A stretch of 64,000 bases of DNA from a bacterium (lineage in GTDB: Bacteria > SAR324 > XYD2-FULL-50-16): assembly GCA_024275165.1 (NCBI GenBank), contig JAJRZQ010000003.1, forward strand, positions 62,001-126,000, in the 5' to 3' direction. Of the stretch, positions 17,940 through 27,642 are shown piece after piece. How positions within the stretch are numbered: position 1 is the first letter of the stretch; each line of letters starts with the position of its first letter. The position numbers and the translations under genes were made by a program. The notes under the pieces were generated by a model that had not been told where the DNA came from, searched no databases, and saw only the letters and a program-made list of their open reading frames with translations.

Positions 17940-20900
17940 TTGAAGCAGAAGAGCGATACCAAACCGCAAAGCGATCTCAGCCAGCGCCCCAAGTATCCGG
18001 GCACACCGATAACCACCAACGGAAATACCCTGGTTTCATATTACACGGAAGCCCGCATGTGCGAAGCCGGGATTTTTTACCCTATTACCCCTTCTACGGA
18101 AATGGGTGAGGTCTTCCAGCAATCCTTTGCCAACGGCGAACTCAATGTGTTTGGAGTCGCTAAAATCGCCCTTGAGGCCGAGGGGGAACACGCGGCTCAA
18201 GGCGGCTCCATCGCCGCTGCCGTTGCGGGAAAACGAACCGTCAACTTTACCAGCGGTCAAGGCATCCCCTATGGGAGCGAGCAATATTATCACGCCCCCG
18301 GCAAGCTCGTTACCATGACCATGAACATTTCGGCTCGCGCCTTGACCAAATCCGCTTTGAATGTCCATTGCGGTCACGACGATGTTTACTCCGTCTTAGA
18401 TACGGGCTGGACCATGCTTTTTGCCAAGGATGCCCAGCAAGCCTCGGATCAAGCGATTATTTTGCGCCGGGTCAACGAGCTGGCCCTAACCCCGGGAATG
18501 AATATTCAAGACGGGTTTTTGACCAGTCACTTAGAGCGGACCTTTCACATCCCAGAAGCAGAACTGTTGCGTGAGTTTTTAGGTCGCCCCGAAGATATCA
18601 TCAATTGCCCCACACCGGCCCAAAAAGAACTTTTCGGCCCCAAGCGCCGCCGAATTCCCATCATGATGGACTTAAAAAACCCCCTCTTGATTGGCTCGGT
18701 TCAAAACCAAGAACATTACATGAACGGGGTCATTGCCCGGCGCAACAACTTTGTTGAGCCCATCTTGGGCTTTTTAGAAGAAGCCTATCAAGATTTTGCG
18801 AAGCTTACGGGTCGTCATTACGGCTTGATCAGCGAGTATCGCTGCGAGGATGCCTCTACGGTTTTTATCTCTTTAGGAAGCAGCGCTGAAAACATTGAGG
18901 CGGCTGTGGATCACCTTCGAGAAACCAGAGGGGAAAAGGTGGGAGTGATCCATCTCAATGTCATTCGCCCCTTCCCTGAAAAAGCGATTATCGAGGCTTT
19001 ACGAGGCAAAAAAAATGTCATCGTCTTAGAGCGCATGGATGATCAAATGTCGAGCGACAACCCCATGGCTCGCGATATCCGCACCGCTCTCGGCAAAGCC
19101 CTCACCAACTCCACCGAGCAGGCTTACGACTACTTACCGGCCCTGACCCAAGCAGAAACCCCCCGGATTTTTTCAGGGGTCTATGGTTTGGGAAGTCGCG
19201 ACTTCCGCCCCGAAGGTATTTTTGGCGCCTATGAGTTTGTTACCGGAAAAATCCCCCGCCAAGACGGGAAACGAGCCGATCAAGGGGTCAGCCTCTTTTA
19301 TGTGGGGGTGAATCACCCCTACGCGGTGATCAGTAAAGAAACCCCCAGCCTCTTGCCTGAAGGCTCCATTGCCATCCGCTTTCATTCCATCGGCGGTTGG
19401 GGGGCCATCACCACGGGGAAAAACCTCGGCGAAATTCTTGGTGAACTCTCAGGCTACATCGCCAAACGGGATGACCGGAAAAATGAATTTGGCGAATTGG
19501 AAGAGGTCTACCACATCAGCGCCAACCCAAAATACGGTTCGGAAAAGAAAGGAGCCCCCACCAATTACTTTTTGGCCGCCGGGCCAGAACGAATTCGGGT
19601 CAATTGCGACTTAAAGCATGTCACCGCCGTTCTCTGCTGTGACCCTAAAGCCTTTACCCATACCAACCCCTTAGAGGGAATGGATATCGGCGGAGCCTTG
19701 ATCCTCGAAACCAACGAAACGACCAGCGAAGGGATGTGGAGCCGCATCCCCAAAAAATATCGCCAAGAAATCTACGATAAAAAAATTCGGGTTTTTGGTC
19801 TCTCCGGGTTTCAGGTCGCTTATGAAGCCACGGATCGCCCCGACCTGCAATACCGCATGCAGGGCAACAGTTTTTTAGGGGCCTTTTTTAAGGTTTCCAG
19901 CTTTTTAAAGGACAACCATATCCCAGAAGAAGAATTCTTAAGCACGGTTGAGGCGCAATACAATAAAAAATTCGGTCGCTTTGGCGAGTCCGTGGTGGCC
20001 TCCAACATGCAAGTCATGAACAACGGGTTCAAGCGGGTATGGGAAGTGACCCCAGGCCCCATTGACGCCCCGGATCGCTCTTCCATGCGGGGTGAATCCC
20101 TCTTGCCCGCCAGTGGCTTGGGCCGTTTCAATACCAGCAATGAGGGCCAGCCGGAACGGGCTCCGGTGTTCAGCCTCGCTAAATACGATAGTGAATTCCG
20201 CTCCGGTTACGGCTACAATCAACCGGCTTCCGCCTTGGCGGCGACAGGCTCTATGGCCGCGGCCACGGCGGCGACCAGTTCTAAGTATGTCGCGCGCCGC
20301 CGGGTGCCGATCTTTTTTCCCGAAAACTGCACCCAATGCATGGAATGTATCGAGTCCTGCCCCGATACCGCGCTGCCCAACGGCGCTCAAGATATCTCCA
20401 AGGTGATCCGAACCGCCATCACCCATTATGTCAGCGACGCCCAACAGCGAGAAACCCTGCTCGAAGCCGTGGACTCCCTAGACGGTGCCTGCCGCACCCG
20501 TATGCTCACCGAGGTGACTGAAAACAAGCAGGAGGCAAAACCCTTTGCCCAGATACTCCAAGAAGAACTGACCCGTCACTTTGCCGCAGATTCCTCCTTA
20601 GAGCAAGGCTTAGCCGAACTCAACCAGATTATGGTCAGCCTTCCTTTGGCTTACGCAAAATCACGCAGCATCTTTGAAATCCCGGAGAAAAAGAAAAAAG
20701 GAGACGGCGGCCTCTTTATGATCATGGTGAGCGACCTCTGCAAAGGCTGCGGCGAATGCGTCGTGGAGTGCGGAGAAAAAGAAGCCCTGGCCATGGTGGA
20801 GGAAACCGAAGAAATCAACGGCAAACACGCAAGCCAAATCCGCTTTTTGGACCTCTTACCCGATACAAGCGAAAAATTCTTGGGCAAATTTGACGCCGCC

Positions 20901-22568
20901 AACCCCATGGAGGTCAAAGCGGTGCAGTTGAAAAATCACCTCATGGTGCGCACCAACTACGATGCTTTGGTTTCTGGAGACGGTGCTTGCGCCGGTTGCG
21001 GAGAAAAATCCATTTTGCGCTCGGTCGCCAGCATCACCGAAGCCTATATGCGCCCCCTCTACCATACCAAGGCAAACCGCTTGGATGAAAAGGCCAAGGC
21101 CTTAAAGGAAAAGGGGCTCAAAGCGCTGGAAGCGATGCAGCAAAAGGACCCCGAAAGCTACCAATGGTGGAGCCTCGCCATCACCCATTTACTGATGGGC
21201 CTGGGCGGGGAAACGACCCAAGACAGTCAAGCCCGCAAAGAAGCCCTGTTTCAAGGCACGGATCAAGACCTCGTCAATGCCTTGAGCTTGGTCTTAAAAC
21301 AAGACGCCTTTAACCATCGCGACTTACGCGCGCTGGACGGTCGGCATGAAAACGGGATGTCGGTGATGATGATGACGGGGGCCACCGGTTGCAACACCGT
21401 GTACGGCTCCACCCATCCCAACAACCCTCATGCTTACCCCTGGATGAACAGTCTTTTTCAAGACTCCAGCACCCTGGCCTGGATTTTAGGGGAAACCATG
21501 ATCATGGATCACTCCAAGCGAAGTGTTTTGCCCGAACGCTTAACCGACCTGCTCTTGAGCGGCGGGAAAATGGACGAGAGCACTTATTTCAAGTTCACCC
21601 ACTTTAGCGATATTCATATGACCGATTTAGAGGTCAATGAACTGCCCAAGGTTTGGGCCGTGGGGGGAGATGGCGCTTTTGGAGATATCGGGTTCCAAAA
21701 CCTCTCTAAATCCATCTTGCAGAATCGCCCCAATGTCATGTTTGTAATGCTCGACACCCAGGTTTATTCCAATACGGGGGGGCAAAATTCCGATTCTTCA
21801 GTGATGCCCGGCGGTTTTGACATGAATCAGTTTGGTCACGCCACCGAGGGCAAGCTCACAGAGCGCAAGGAACTGGCGAGTATCTTTATGTCCGGTCACG
21901 GCAGCCCCTATATCGCTTCGGTGAGCATGGCCAATTCCGCCAACCTCTATAAAGCCATCTTAGATGGGTTGCATTATCGCGGCAGCGCCTACTTTCAGAG
22001 CTTCACCACCTGCCAGCCGGAACACGGAGTAGGCGACGACATGGCGACCAAACAGGCGCAAATGATTCGTGATTCTCGCGGGGCCCCGGAATATGTTTTC
22101 AACCCCAGTCAGGGTGAAATGTACAACGAGGCCTTAAGCCTCAAAGGCAACCCAGACGCGACTCGCGACTGGCGGCAGAAAACCGTCCCCAAAAGCAAAG
22201 AGAAGTACAACTATACGGTTGCCCATTGGGCCGCGACCGAGGCTCGTTTTCGCAAGCACCTGTTCAAGGTGAAAAATGGAGAGGAAAAAAATATGATCCA
22301 CCTGGATGATATTTTAAAGAAAATCACTCAAAATGATGTGATTTTCCGTTACTTCTTGGACCCGAACCATCGCGCCTATATTCCCTTAAACGGGGTTTAT
22401 ATGATGGTGGAACAGGGAGAGAAGATGGTCCCCATGGGCTTGAGCCGCCAGATGGTTCTGTTTTGCGTGGAACGGCGCAAGAACTGGCATATGCTGCAAA
22501 GCATGGCAGGGATTGTAAATGAGGATTACCAAGCTCAAAAAGAGTACCTTCAGAGCTTCAAAGCCTAA
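17940..22568 (+). CDS. nifJ: Pyruvate:ferredoxin (flavodoxin) oxidoreductase, single chain, extra long
   Basis: This enzyme oxidatively decarboxylates pyruvate to acetyl-CoA and reduces ferredoxin. All PFOR domains are fused: the pyruvate domain with YPITPSTEMGE near residue 47, the gamma domain from about residue 450, a ferredoxin-like domain with CTQCMECIESCP (about 797-808) and CKGCGECVVEC (about 934), the proximal cluster motif CAGCGE (about 1016), and the TPP motif GGDGAFGDIGF (about 1240) with VYSNTGGQNS. At 1542 residues it is some 350 longer than classical PFORs; extra sequence lies between the two ferredoxin motifs, after CAGCGE and at the C-terminus. TTG 17940 is the only usable start upstream of conserved sequence, with a weak ribosome site. 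The true oxoacid is not proven. Confidence 0.9.
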   Translation: MKQKSDTKPQSDLSQRPKYPGTPITTNGNTLVSYYTEARMCEAGIFYPITPSTEMGEVFQQSFANGELNVFGVAKIALEAEGEHAAQGGSIAAAVAGKRTVNFTSGQGIPYGSEQYYHAPGKLVTMTMNISARALTKSALNVHCGHDDVYSVLDTGWTMLFAKDAQQASDQAIILRRVNELALTPGMNIQDGFLTSHLERTFHIPEAELLREFLGRPEDIINCPTPAQKELFGPKRRRIPIMMDLKNPLLIGSVQNQEHYMNGVIARRNNFVEPILGFLEEAYQDFAKLTGRHYGLISEYRCEDASTVFISLGSSAENIEAAVDHLRETRGEKVGVIHLNVIRPFPEKAIIEALRGKKNVIVLERMDDQMSSDNPMARDIRTALGKALTNSTEQAYDYLPALTQAETPRIFSGVYGLGSRDFRPEGIFGAYEFVTGKIPRQDGKRADQGVSLFYVGVNHPYAVISKETPSLLPEGSIAIRFHSIGGWGAITTGKNLGEILGELSGYIAKRDDRKNEFGELEEVYHISANPKYGSEKKGAPTNYFLAAGPERIRVNCDLKHVTAVLCCDPKAFTHTNPLEGMDIGGALILETNETTSEGMWSRIPKKYRQEIYDKKIRVFGLSGFQVAYEATDRPDLQYRMQGNSFLGAFFKVSSFLKDNHIPEEEFLSTVEAQYNKKFGRFGESVVASNMQVMNNGFKRVWEVTPGPIDAPDRSSMRGESLLPASGLGRFNTSNEGQPERAPVFSLAKYDSEFRSGYGYNQPASALAATGSMAAATAATSSKYVARRRVPIFFPENCTQCMECIESCPDTALPNGAQDISKVIRTAITHYVSDAQQRETLLEAVDSLDGACRTRMLTEVTENKQEAKPFAQILQEELTRHFAADSSLEQGLAELNQIMVSLPLAYAKSRSIFEIPEKKKKGDGGLFMIMVSDLCKGCGECVVECGEKEALAMVEETEEINGKHASQIRFLDLLPDTSEKFLGKFDAANPMEVKAVQLKNHLMVRTNYDALVSGDGACAGCGEKSILRSVASITEAYMRPLYHTKANRLDEKAKALKEKGLKALEAMQQKDPESYQWWSLAITHLLMGLGGETTQDSQARKEALFQGTDQDLVNALSLVLKQDAFNHRDLRALDGRHENGMSVMMMTGATGCNTVYGSTHPNNPHAYPWMNSLFQDSSTLAWILGETMIMDHSKRSVLPERLTDLLLSGGKMDESTYFKFTHFSDIHMTDLEVNELPKVWAVGGDGAFGDIGFQNLSKSILQNRPNVMFVMLDTQVYSNTGGQNSDSSVMPGGFDMNQFGHATEGKLTERKELASIFMSGHGSPYIASVSMANSANLYKAILDGLHYRGSAYFQSFTTCQPEHGVGDDMATKQAQMIRDSRGAPEYVFNPSQGEMYNEALSLKGNPDATRDWRQKTVPKSKEKYNYTVAHWAATEARFRKHLFKVKNGEEKNMIHLDDILKKITQNDVIFRYFLDPNHRAYIPLNGVYMMVEQGEKMVPMGLSRQMVLFCVERRKNWHMLQSMAGIVNEDYQAQKEYLQSFKA

Positions 22569-22649
22569 ACAACAAAATAGTTTGTGCTGTTGCGGCGGAT
22601 TTTGCGCCCAAAGAACCCGCAACAGTTCTGACAACTTGAGCCCTCCCCA

Positions 22650-22682
22650 AAAACAACAAACCCCGCTCAAGGCGGGGTTTGT
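22650..22682 (-). terminator. Terminator of the minus-strand unknown gene
   Basis: ACAAACCCCGC-TCAAG-GCGGGGTTTGT is a perfect 11-bp stem (22656-22682). Read on the minus strand it is followed by a T-rich stretch (TGTTTTTGGGG), and it lies 33 bases beyond the stop of the gene at 22715-23524. On the plus strand it lacks a T-tract. Confidence 0.65.
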
Positions 22683-22695
22683 CAAGAGTCTGAAA

Positions 22696-22716
22696 CCGAC
22701 AAAAGTCGGCTTTTTT
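22696..22716 (+). terminator. Intrinsic terminator after PFOR
   Basis: CCGAC-AAAA-GTCGG-C followed by six T residues is a short but classical plus-strand terminator, placed between the convergent PFOR gene and the minus-strand gene. It touches the stop codon of the latter. Confidence 0.7.
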
Positions 22717-23524
22717 AGGCTCGGCTTTGTTGCAGGTCCGCGGCAATCTTGGTTTCCACCAATTCCAAGGCCTTTGCCCGCACCACACTCCGATTGCTCA
22801 GCAGGGTGCGGAGGCTGTCTTTTTCATGGTCTTCTCGATTCTTCCCGTACAACCTCAAGCAAATTCTAAAAATCGCTTTCAGGCGGCGTTCCAGTAAGGA
22901 AGGGCTTGCGCCTGGGTCGGTAATATCCTTTCGCAAGAGACGAATCTCTTCTAAACTCAACCCTTGGATGAGCTGGCGCACAACCTGATTGAAGATAGCT
23001 GCCGAAGCGGAATCTAAAAAGTGGTCCGACATGGCAAAGAATTCTTCAACCTGACGGATCTTATTGATGATCCGGTCCTCTTTGCGGATAATCTCGCCAA
23101 GTCGTTCCGCAAAGGCCTTTTTTAAATCAATAGAGGGAAAGGGTTTGATCTCTGCCTTACTGAAGTCTTTCGGCTTTTCCGCCTGACGAAAGAAGTAGTT
23201 TTGCGCTAATCGGGGATCAAAAAATACCCAAAAAACCCCTTTTTTATTGGCTAAACCAATGATGGGTTTTTCCAAAAAAACATAAAGCGGTTTCTTCCCC
23301 TGAAAGTAATGCTGAAAATTGGCCCAATCCAATTCAAAGACAAAAGCTTTCGACAAATCCTTAGCGATCCGCTCATTTTGAATATAGGTCCATTTGCAAC
23401 CTTCTAAGTTCATTTTCACCACTTGACTGAACGCTTCTCTTAAACGCTCGCAATGCTGGTTTAAAATAGGACTTAAAATACTATATTGGGCTTCTATGCT
23501 AATCTGAAAGGTCGCTTCGAGCAT
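22715..23524 (-). CDS. Hypothetical protein downstream of flhA
   Basis: This 269-residue, largely alpha-helical soluble protein belongs to no family I can name. There is no signal peptide and there are no clear membrane segments. The centre has hydrophobic strands (YVFLEKPIIGLANKKGVFWV) and the C-terminal half is charged and helical. ATG 23524 has AAAGGA four bases upstream and a good sigma70-like promoter of its own. It lies on the same strand as, and 112 bases beyond, the flagellar flhA gene, so a role in flagellar assembly or control is possible but unsupported by motif. Confidence 0.65.
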   Translation of the reverse strand: MLEATFQISIEAQYSILSPILNQHCERLREAFSQVVKMNLEGCKWTYIQNERIAKDLSKAFVFELDWANFQHYFQGKKPLYVFLEKPIIGLANKKGVFWVFFDPRLAQNYFFRQAEKPKDFSKAEIKPFPSIDLKKAFAERLGEIIRKEDRIINKIRQVEEFFAMSDHFLDSASAAIFNQVVRQLIQGLSLEEIRLLRKDITDPGASPSLLERRLKAIFRICLRLYGKNREDHEKDSLRTLLSNRSVVRAKALELVETKIAADLQQSRA

Positions 23525-23547
23525 GATTCCTTTATGCTGTTTAATTC

Positions 23548-23576
23548 ATTAGACCCGATTGGCCAAGGAATTTCAA
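23548..23576 (-). promoter_or_regulatory. Sigma70-like promoter for the gene downstream of flhA
   Basis: On the minus strand TTGAAA (23576-23571), a 17-base spacer and TCTAAT (23553-23548) lie 24 bases before the ATG. This suggests the gene is transcribed independently of the flagellar genes. Confidence 0.6.
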
Positions 23577-23596
23577 TAGAAGATACAAAGCTTAGC

Positions 23597-23640
23597 TTGA
23601 GCGCGATAACTTACGATTTAAGGGAGGGGGCGGCGCTCAA
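23597..23640. repeat. 8-bp inverted repeat around the flhA stop
   Basis: TTGAGCGC (23597-23604) and GCGCTCAA (23633-23640) are perfect inverted copies separated by 28 bases, the second overlapping the flhA stop codon. It may be a transcript 3'-end structure. The loop is long and no T-tract follows. Confidence 0.3.
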
Positions 23641-25721
23641 TAGGCCATTTCAATGGTTCCTAAAGACTCCACTTGAACCTCGGGACTGATTTCAGTATGG
23701 GCTAAAACCACCAGGTTTGGAATATTTCTTTCGGTCAGCCGTTTTACATGAGGTCGCACCTTCGACCCCACCAAAAGAACGGGCTGATAATTATACATGT
23801 TAAAGGCTTCGATTCCACCTTGAATCGAATCAATGACCTTCTGGGCCGAACTGGGATCCAACCCCAGATAACTGCCTTGGGCGGTCTCTTGCACGGCCTC
23901 GGCAAGAATATTTTCCATCTCTTGGTCTAAGGTCATCACCGGTACCACCCCCTCATCATTTTGATATTGACGGGTAATATTGCGGGCTAACCCAGCGCGA
24001 ACCTCTTCGAGTAAAAGATCGGGCAGTTTGGTATATTGGGCCGCGTCCGCTAAAAGTTCTAAAATACTATGCAGATCACGAATCGAGACCCCTTCCTTCA
24101 ACAAGCCTTGCAGCACTCGCTGCACAATGCCCAGCCCCAGCATATCGGGAATCAATTCTTCGACCAATTTCGGATCGTTTTCGTTCACCTTATCCAGTAA
24201 TTTCTGCACCTGTTGCCGCCCTAAAAACTCCGCGGCATGACTTTTGATGATTTCGGTGATATGGGTACTGATCACCGTGGGAATGTCCACCACCGTATAG
24301 CCCGCGATTTGGGCCGTTTCCCGGTCGGCTTCGGAGATCCACAGAGCAGGCAAGCCAAAGGCGGGCTCTAGGGTTTGCACCCCGTCAATTTGATCATCCA
24401 CACCGCCTGCCTCCATAGCCAGGTAATGCTCCATCATCATTTCCCCCTTGCCGACCTCGATCCCTTTGATAATCGCCGAATAGGCCCCGGGCTCTAATTG
24501 CAGGTTATCTTTAATATGAATCGGGGGGACGATAAAACCCATGTCCAACGCGATTTGGCGGCGAATTGCCTTTACCCGGTCTAAAAGCTCGCCATCTTGC
24601 TCTGGATCAACGAGAGGAATCAAGGCATAGCCTAACTCTAGCCCTAGAGTATCAATCGGCAAGAGATCGGCAATACTTTCTGCCGACTCTTCCGTGGCGG
24701 AGGTTTCTTCGCTTTCCACCCGGTTTGCTTCCACCTCAACCAATCGGGTTTTGGCCTTAAAGCCCTGCTGAGATAAAACCCCGGTGACCAAAGCCATGAT
24801 CAAAAAGGTCGCGGTGGGCATTCCCGGAACCATGCCAAATACCGTAAGGGTGCCGCTGGCCATGGCCAAGGCTAGGGGATTGCCAAAAAGCTGAATCCCT
24901 AAATCCACCCCCAAACGGTTTTGCGCCCCTGCCTTGGCCGTCACGATCCCCGCCGCAATCGAGATAATAATGGCGGGGATTTGGCTCACCAAACCATCCC
25001 CAATCGTCAAACTGGTAAAGGTTTGCGCCGCGTTACCGATTTCCATGCTGTAATAGATCACCCCCAAGATCAAACCACCGATGATATTGATACCGGTGAT
25101 GATCAAGCCGGCAATGGCGTCCCCCCGCACAAACTTCGAGGCCCCGTCCATGGCCCCAAAAAAATCAGCTTCCCGTTGAATTTCTCTACGACGCTCTTGG
25201 GCAACCTGCTCGCTGATGATGCCTGCGTTTAAATCCGCGTCAATGGCCATCTGCTTTCCGGGCATGGCATCTAAGGTAAAACGGGCCGCTACTTCGGCAA
25301 TCCGCCCCGAACCTTTGGTGATGACCATGAAGTTGATCAAAACCAAGATCAAAAAGACGATAATCCCAATAAAATAATTTCCCCCCACCACGAAGCTGCC
25401 AAAGGCCTCGATCACATGCCCAGCCGCGCTGGTGCCTTGCTTCCCATTGGTTAAAATCGCCCGGGTACTGGCGACATTCAAGGACAAGCGAAAGAGGGTG
25501 GTCACGAGTAAAACACTGGGGAAAACAGAGAAATCAAGCGGCTTGAGACTGTATAAAGCGACAAAGAGAATCAATACGCTAAAGGTGATATTCACGGCAA
25601 AAAGAATATCGAGAACCATTGCCGGCAAGGGCAAGATCATCACCGCTAAAATCCCGATGACCCCCGTAGCGAGATAGGCATCGGCATTAAATAGCCTATT
25701 TTCTTTGGCTAATACAGCCAT
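23637..25721 (-). CDS. flhA: Flagellar biosynthesis protein FlhA
   Basis: This is the large inner-membrane component of the flagellar type III export gate; its cytoplasmic domain forms a nonameric ring that sorts substrates. The protein has 694 residues with about eight N-terminal helices (residues 15-310) and a soluble C-terminal domain. The FHIPEP-type loop is clear in VTTLFRLSLNVASTRAIL and in GSGRIAEVAARFTLDAMPGK followed by DADLNAG. Size and domain order are normal. flhB lies 40 bases upstream. Confidence 0.96.
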   Translation of the reverse strand: MAVLAKENRLFNADAYLATGVIGILAVMILPLPAMVLDILFAVNITFSVLILFVALYSLKPLDFSVFPSVLLVTTLFRLSLNVASTRAILTNGKQGTSAAGHVIEAFGSFVVGGNYFIGIIVFLILVLINFMVITKGSGRIAEVAARFTLDAMPGKQMAIDADLNAGIISEQVAQERRREIQREADFFGAMDGASKFVRGDAIAGLIITGINIIGGLILGVIYYSMEIGNAAQTFTSLTIGDGLVSQIPAIIISIAAGIVTAKAGAQNRLGVDLGIQLFGNPLALAMASGTLTVFGMVPGMPTATFLIMALVTGVLSQQGFKAKTRLVEVEANRVESEETSATEESAESIADLLPIDTLGLELGYALIPLVDPEQDGELLDRVKAIRRQIALDMGFIVPPIHIKDNLQLEPGAYSAIIKGIEVGKGEMMMEHYLAMEAGGVDDQIDGVQTLEPAFGLPALWISEADRETAQIAGYTVVDIPTVISTHITEIIKSHAAEFLGRQQVQKLLDKVNENDPKLVEELIPDMLGLGIVQRVLQGLLKEGVSIRDLHSILELLADAAQYTKLPDLLLEEVRAGLARNITRQYQNDEGVVPVMTLDQEMENILAEAVQETAQGSYLGLDPSSAQKVIDSIQGGIEAFNMYNYQPVLLVGSKVRPHVKRLTERNIPNLVVLAHTEISPEVQVESLGTIEMAY

Positions 25722-25761
25722 ATCTTCTTTCTATCTTTTGGTTTGAGACAATCATTTTAAG

Positions 25762-26826
25762 CTAACGCTTTTTCTTCACCCTGTAAACGAAGGCAAGAAT
25801 TTCCGCCATGACGCGGTAAAATTCTTCGGGAACCTCGTCCCCAATCTCGGCTTGATAATAAACCCCCCGAGCCACCAAGGGGTTTTCATAAACCACTACA
25901 TCCCGCTCCCGAGCGATTTCAATAATCCGCAAAGCTATAAAATCAGCGCCTTTAGCGATAATTCTCGGAGCGGTCATCACCTCTCGGTCATAGACTAAGG
26001 CCACGGCAAAGTGGGTGGGATTGGTCACCACCACATCCGCCTTAGGGACTTCTTGCATCATCCGCGCCTTACTCATCTCTTGCTGAACCTGACGAATGCG
26101 GGCTTTGATTTGCGGGTCCCCTTCGGATTGTTTCATCTCCTCTTTAAGGTCTTGCTTGGACATCTTCAGCTTTTGCTCTAGATTCCACCGTTGGAACATA
26201 AAATCAAAAGCGGCCATCACCACCAGGGCCAAAAAAAGACGAAAGGCAAAAATCCCAATCAGGTTCATGGACTCATGGAGTAAAATCCTCGGATCAGCGG
26301 CAATCAAGGCCTTCATCGGCTCTAAGTTTTCCATAAAAGTGACATACCCAATATAGCCGATCACCCCCATCTTAAATAAGGACTTGGCCAGCTCACTGAC
26401 CGCTTGGGAGGAAAACATTCTTCCTAAGCCTTTGATGGGGCTGAGCTTATCTAATTTCGGCTCCAGGGGTTTTAAGGTGAGGTTCACCCCCACCTGAATC
26501 ACACTAGCAAAGACCCCGACAAAAAGTACGGCAATAAAAAAAGGCACGGTGATCAGCGCCGCTTTGCCCAAGACATCGCTAAAGAGCCGCCCTACCAGGT
26601 TGTTGTCTAGCTCCGCGTATTTGTTGATCCCCTGGAGAGACTCTCTCATGATCTCTTCCCAGGTGATTTGAAAAAAACTCCCCCCAGCCCAAAAAACAAG
26701 CAAAAAAGCGCCGAGCAAAAAGGCGGAGGCCACCTCCTTGGAATAGGCTACTTGCCCCTCTTTCCTCGCGTCGTCGCGCCGTTTTTGCGAGGGGGCTTCG
26801 GTTTTTTCTTGAGCTTCTTCAGCCAT
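25762..26826 (-). CDS. flhB: Flagellar biosynthesis protein FlhB
   Basis: This export-gate protein switches substrate specificity from hook to filament through self-cleavage. The 354-residue protein has a cytoplasmic N-terminus (EKTEAPSQKRRDDARKEGQV), four transmembrane helices between about residues 33 and 210, and a cytoplasmic C-domain with the autocleavage motif NPTH at Asn269 (VVVTNPTHFAVAL). Its ATG directly abuts the fliR stop (TAA-ATG), so translation is coupled. Confidence 0.96.
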   Translation of the reverse strand: MAEEAQEKTEAPSQKRRDDARKEGQVAYSKEVASAFLLGAFLLVFWAGGSFFQITWEEIMRESLQGINKYAELDNNLVGRLFSDVLGKAALITVPFFIAVLFVGVFASVIQVGVNLTLKPLEPKLDKLSPIKGLGRMFSSQAVSELAKSLFKMGVIGYIGYVTFMENLEPMKALIAADPRILLHESMNLIGIFAFRLFLALVVMAAFDFMFQRWNLEQKLKMSKQDLKEEMKQSEGDPQIKARIRQVQQEMSKARMMQEVPKADVVVTNPTHFAVALVYDREVMTAPRIIAKGADFIALRIIEIARERDVVVYENPLVARGVYYQAEIGDEVPEEFYRVMAEILAFVYRVKKKR

Positions 26827-27615
26827 TTACTTCCCCATGATACTCAGCAAATCCACAATGCCTTGACCGGTCTGCTGAAAAATCCCCACCATGCTCATGA
26901 CGATATAGGGCATGGTGATCAACAGCAAAAGCATCCCTAAGGTAATGGTCAAGGGAAAGCCCACGATAAATACATTAAACTGCGGCATGCTGCGCGCCAT
27001 AAAGCCTAAAATGGCGTTGGCTAAAAGAAGGGCAACAATAATGGGAGCCCCTAAGCGCAGGCCGACTAAAAAAATCTCTCCCATGAGGGTTATCAGGTAG
27101 TCTACCTTGGTCTGGGACTGAAAGACAAACCCCCCCAGGGCAATCTGGTCATAACTGGCAGATAGGGCCTCAATAAAATAATGATGACCGTCAATGGTCA
27201 CAAAAATCAAGGTGGCCACCAAAGTCTTAAAACTCGCGATAATACTGGTCTGGTTTTGGGTCTGGGGATCGACTACATTGGCCATGGAAAAACCCATCTG
27301 AAACCCGATGACGCTTCCGGCAAAGTCAACGGCGGCGAAAAACACCCGAGGAACAATCCCTAAAAGCAACCCGATCATCAATTCCTTTAAAACCAAAAGC
27401 CCATACAAGGCAACGGAGAAATTGACCGTAAGATGGAGTGGAGACACCACATTCGCCATGACTAAAGACATCATGAAAATCAGGTAAACCCGAATGGGCC
27501 GAGGCACATTCTGGGCGCTGATAATGGGTGCCGTAATGAACAACCCCGAAACACGAACCAAAACCAAAAAGAAGTTCAGGTAGAGTTCCGGGGTAAAATC
27601 GAGGAGGTGGGTCAT
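26827..27615 (-). CDS. fliR: Flagellar biosynthesis protein FliR
   Basis: This is a membrane component of the export-gate core, which assembles with FliP and FliQ. The 262 residues form about six helices with ELYLNFFLVLVRVSGLF at the N-terminus, PRPIRVYLIF, GFQMGFSMANVVDP and FIVGFPLTITLGMLLL. FliP and FliQ are usually just upstream; here the upstream gene is a DksA-type protein instead, so they must be elsewhere. GAGG lies eight bases before the ATG. Confidence 0.94.
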   Translation of the reverse strand: MTHLLDFTPELYLNFFLVLVRVSGLFITAPIISAQNVPRPIRVYLIFMMSLVMANVVSPLHLTVNFSVALYGLLVLKELMIGLLLGIVPRVFFAAVDFAGSVIGFQMGFSMANVVDPQTQNQTSIIASFKTLVATLIFVTIDGHHYFIEALSASYDQIALGGFVFQSQTKVDYLITLMGEIFLVGLRLGAPIIVALLLANAILGFMARSMPQFNVFIVGFPLTITLGMLLLLITMPYIVMSMVGIFQQTGQGIVDLLSIMGK

Positions 27616-27642
27616 ATCCCAAACCTCATCAAGGAGAGGGGG

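Noticed and set aside
23637-27615. Type III secretion (injectisome) genes rather than flagellar
   Set aside because: The FlhA, FlhB and FliR sequences and order match the flagellar forms, and no needle, secretin or translocator gene is present.
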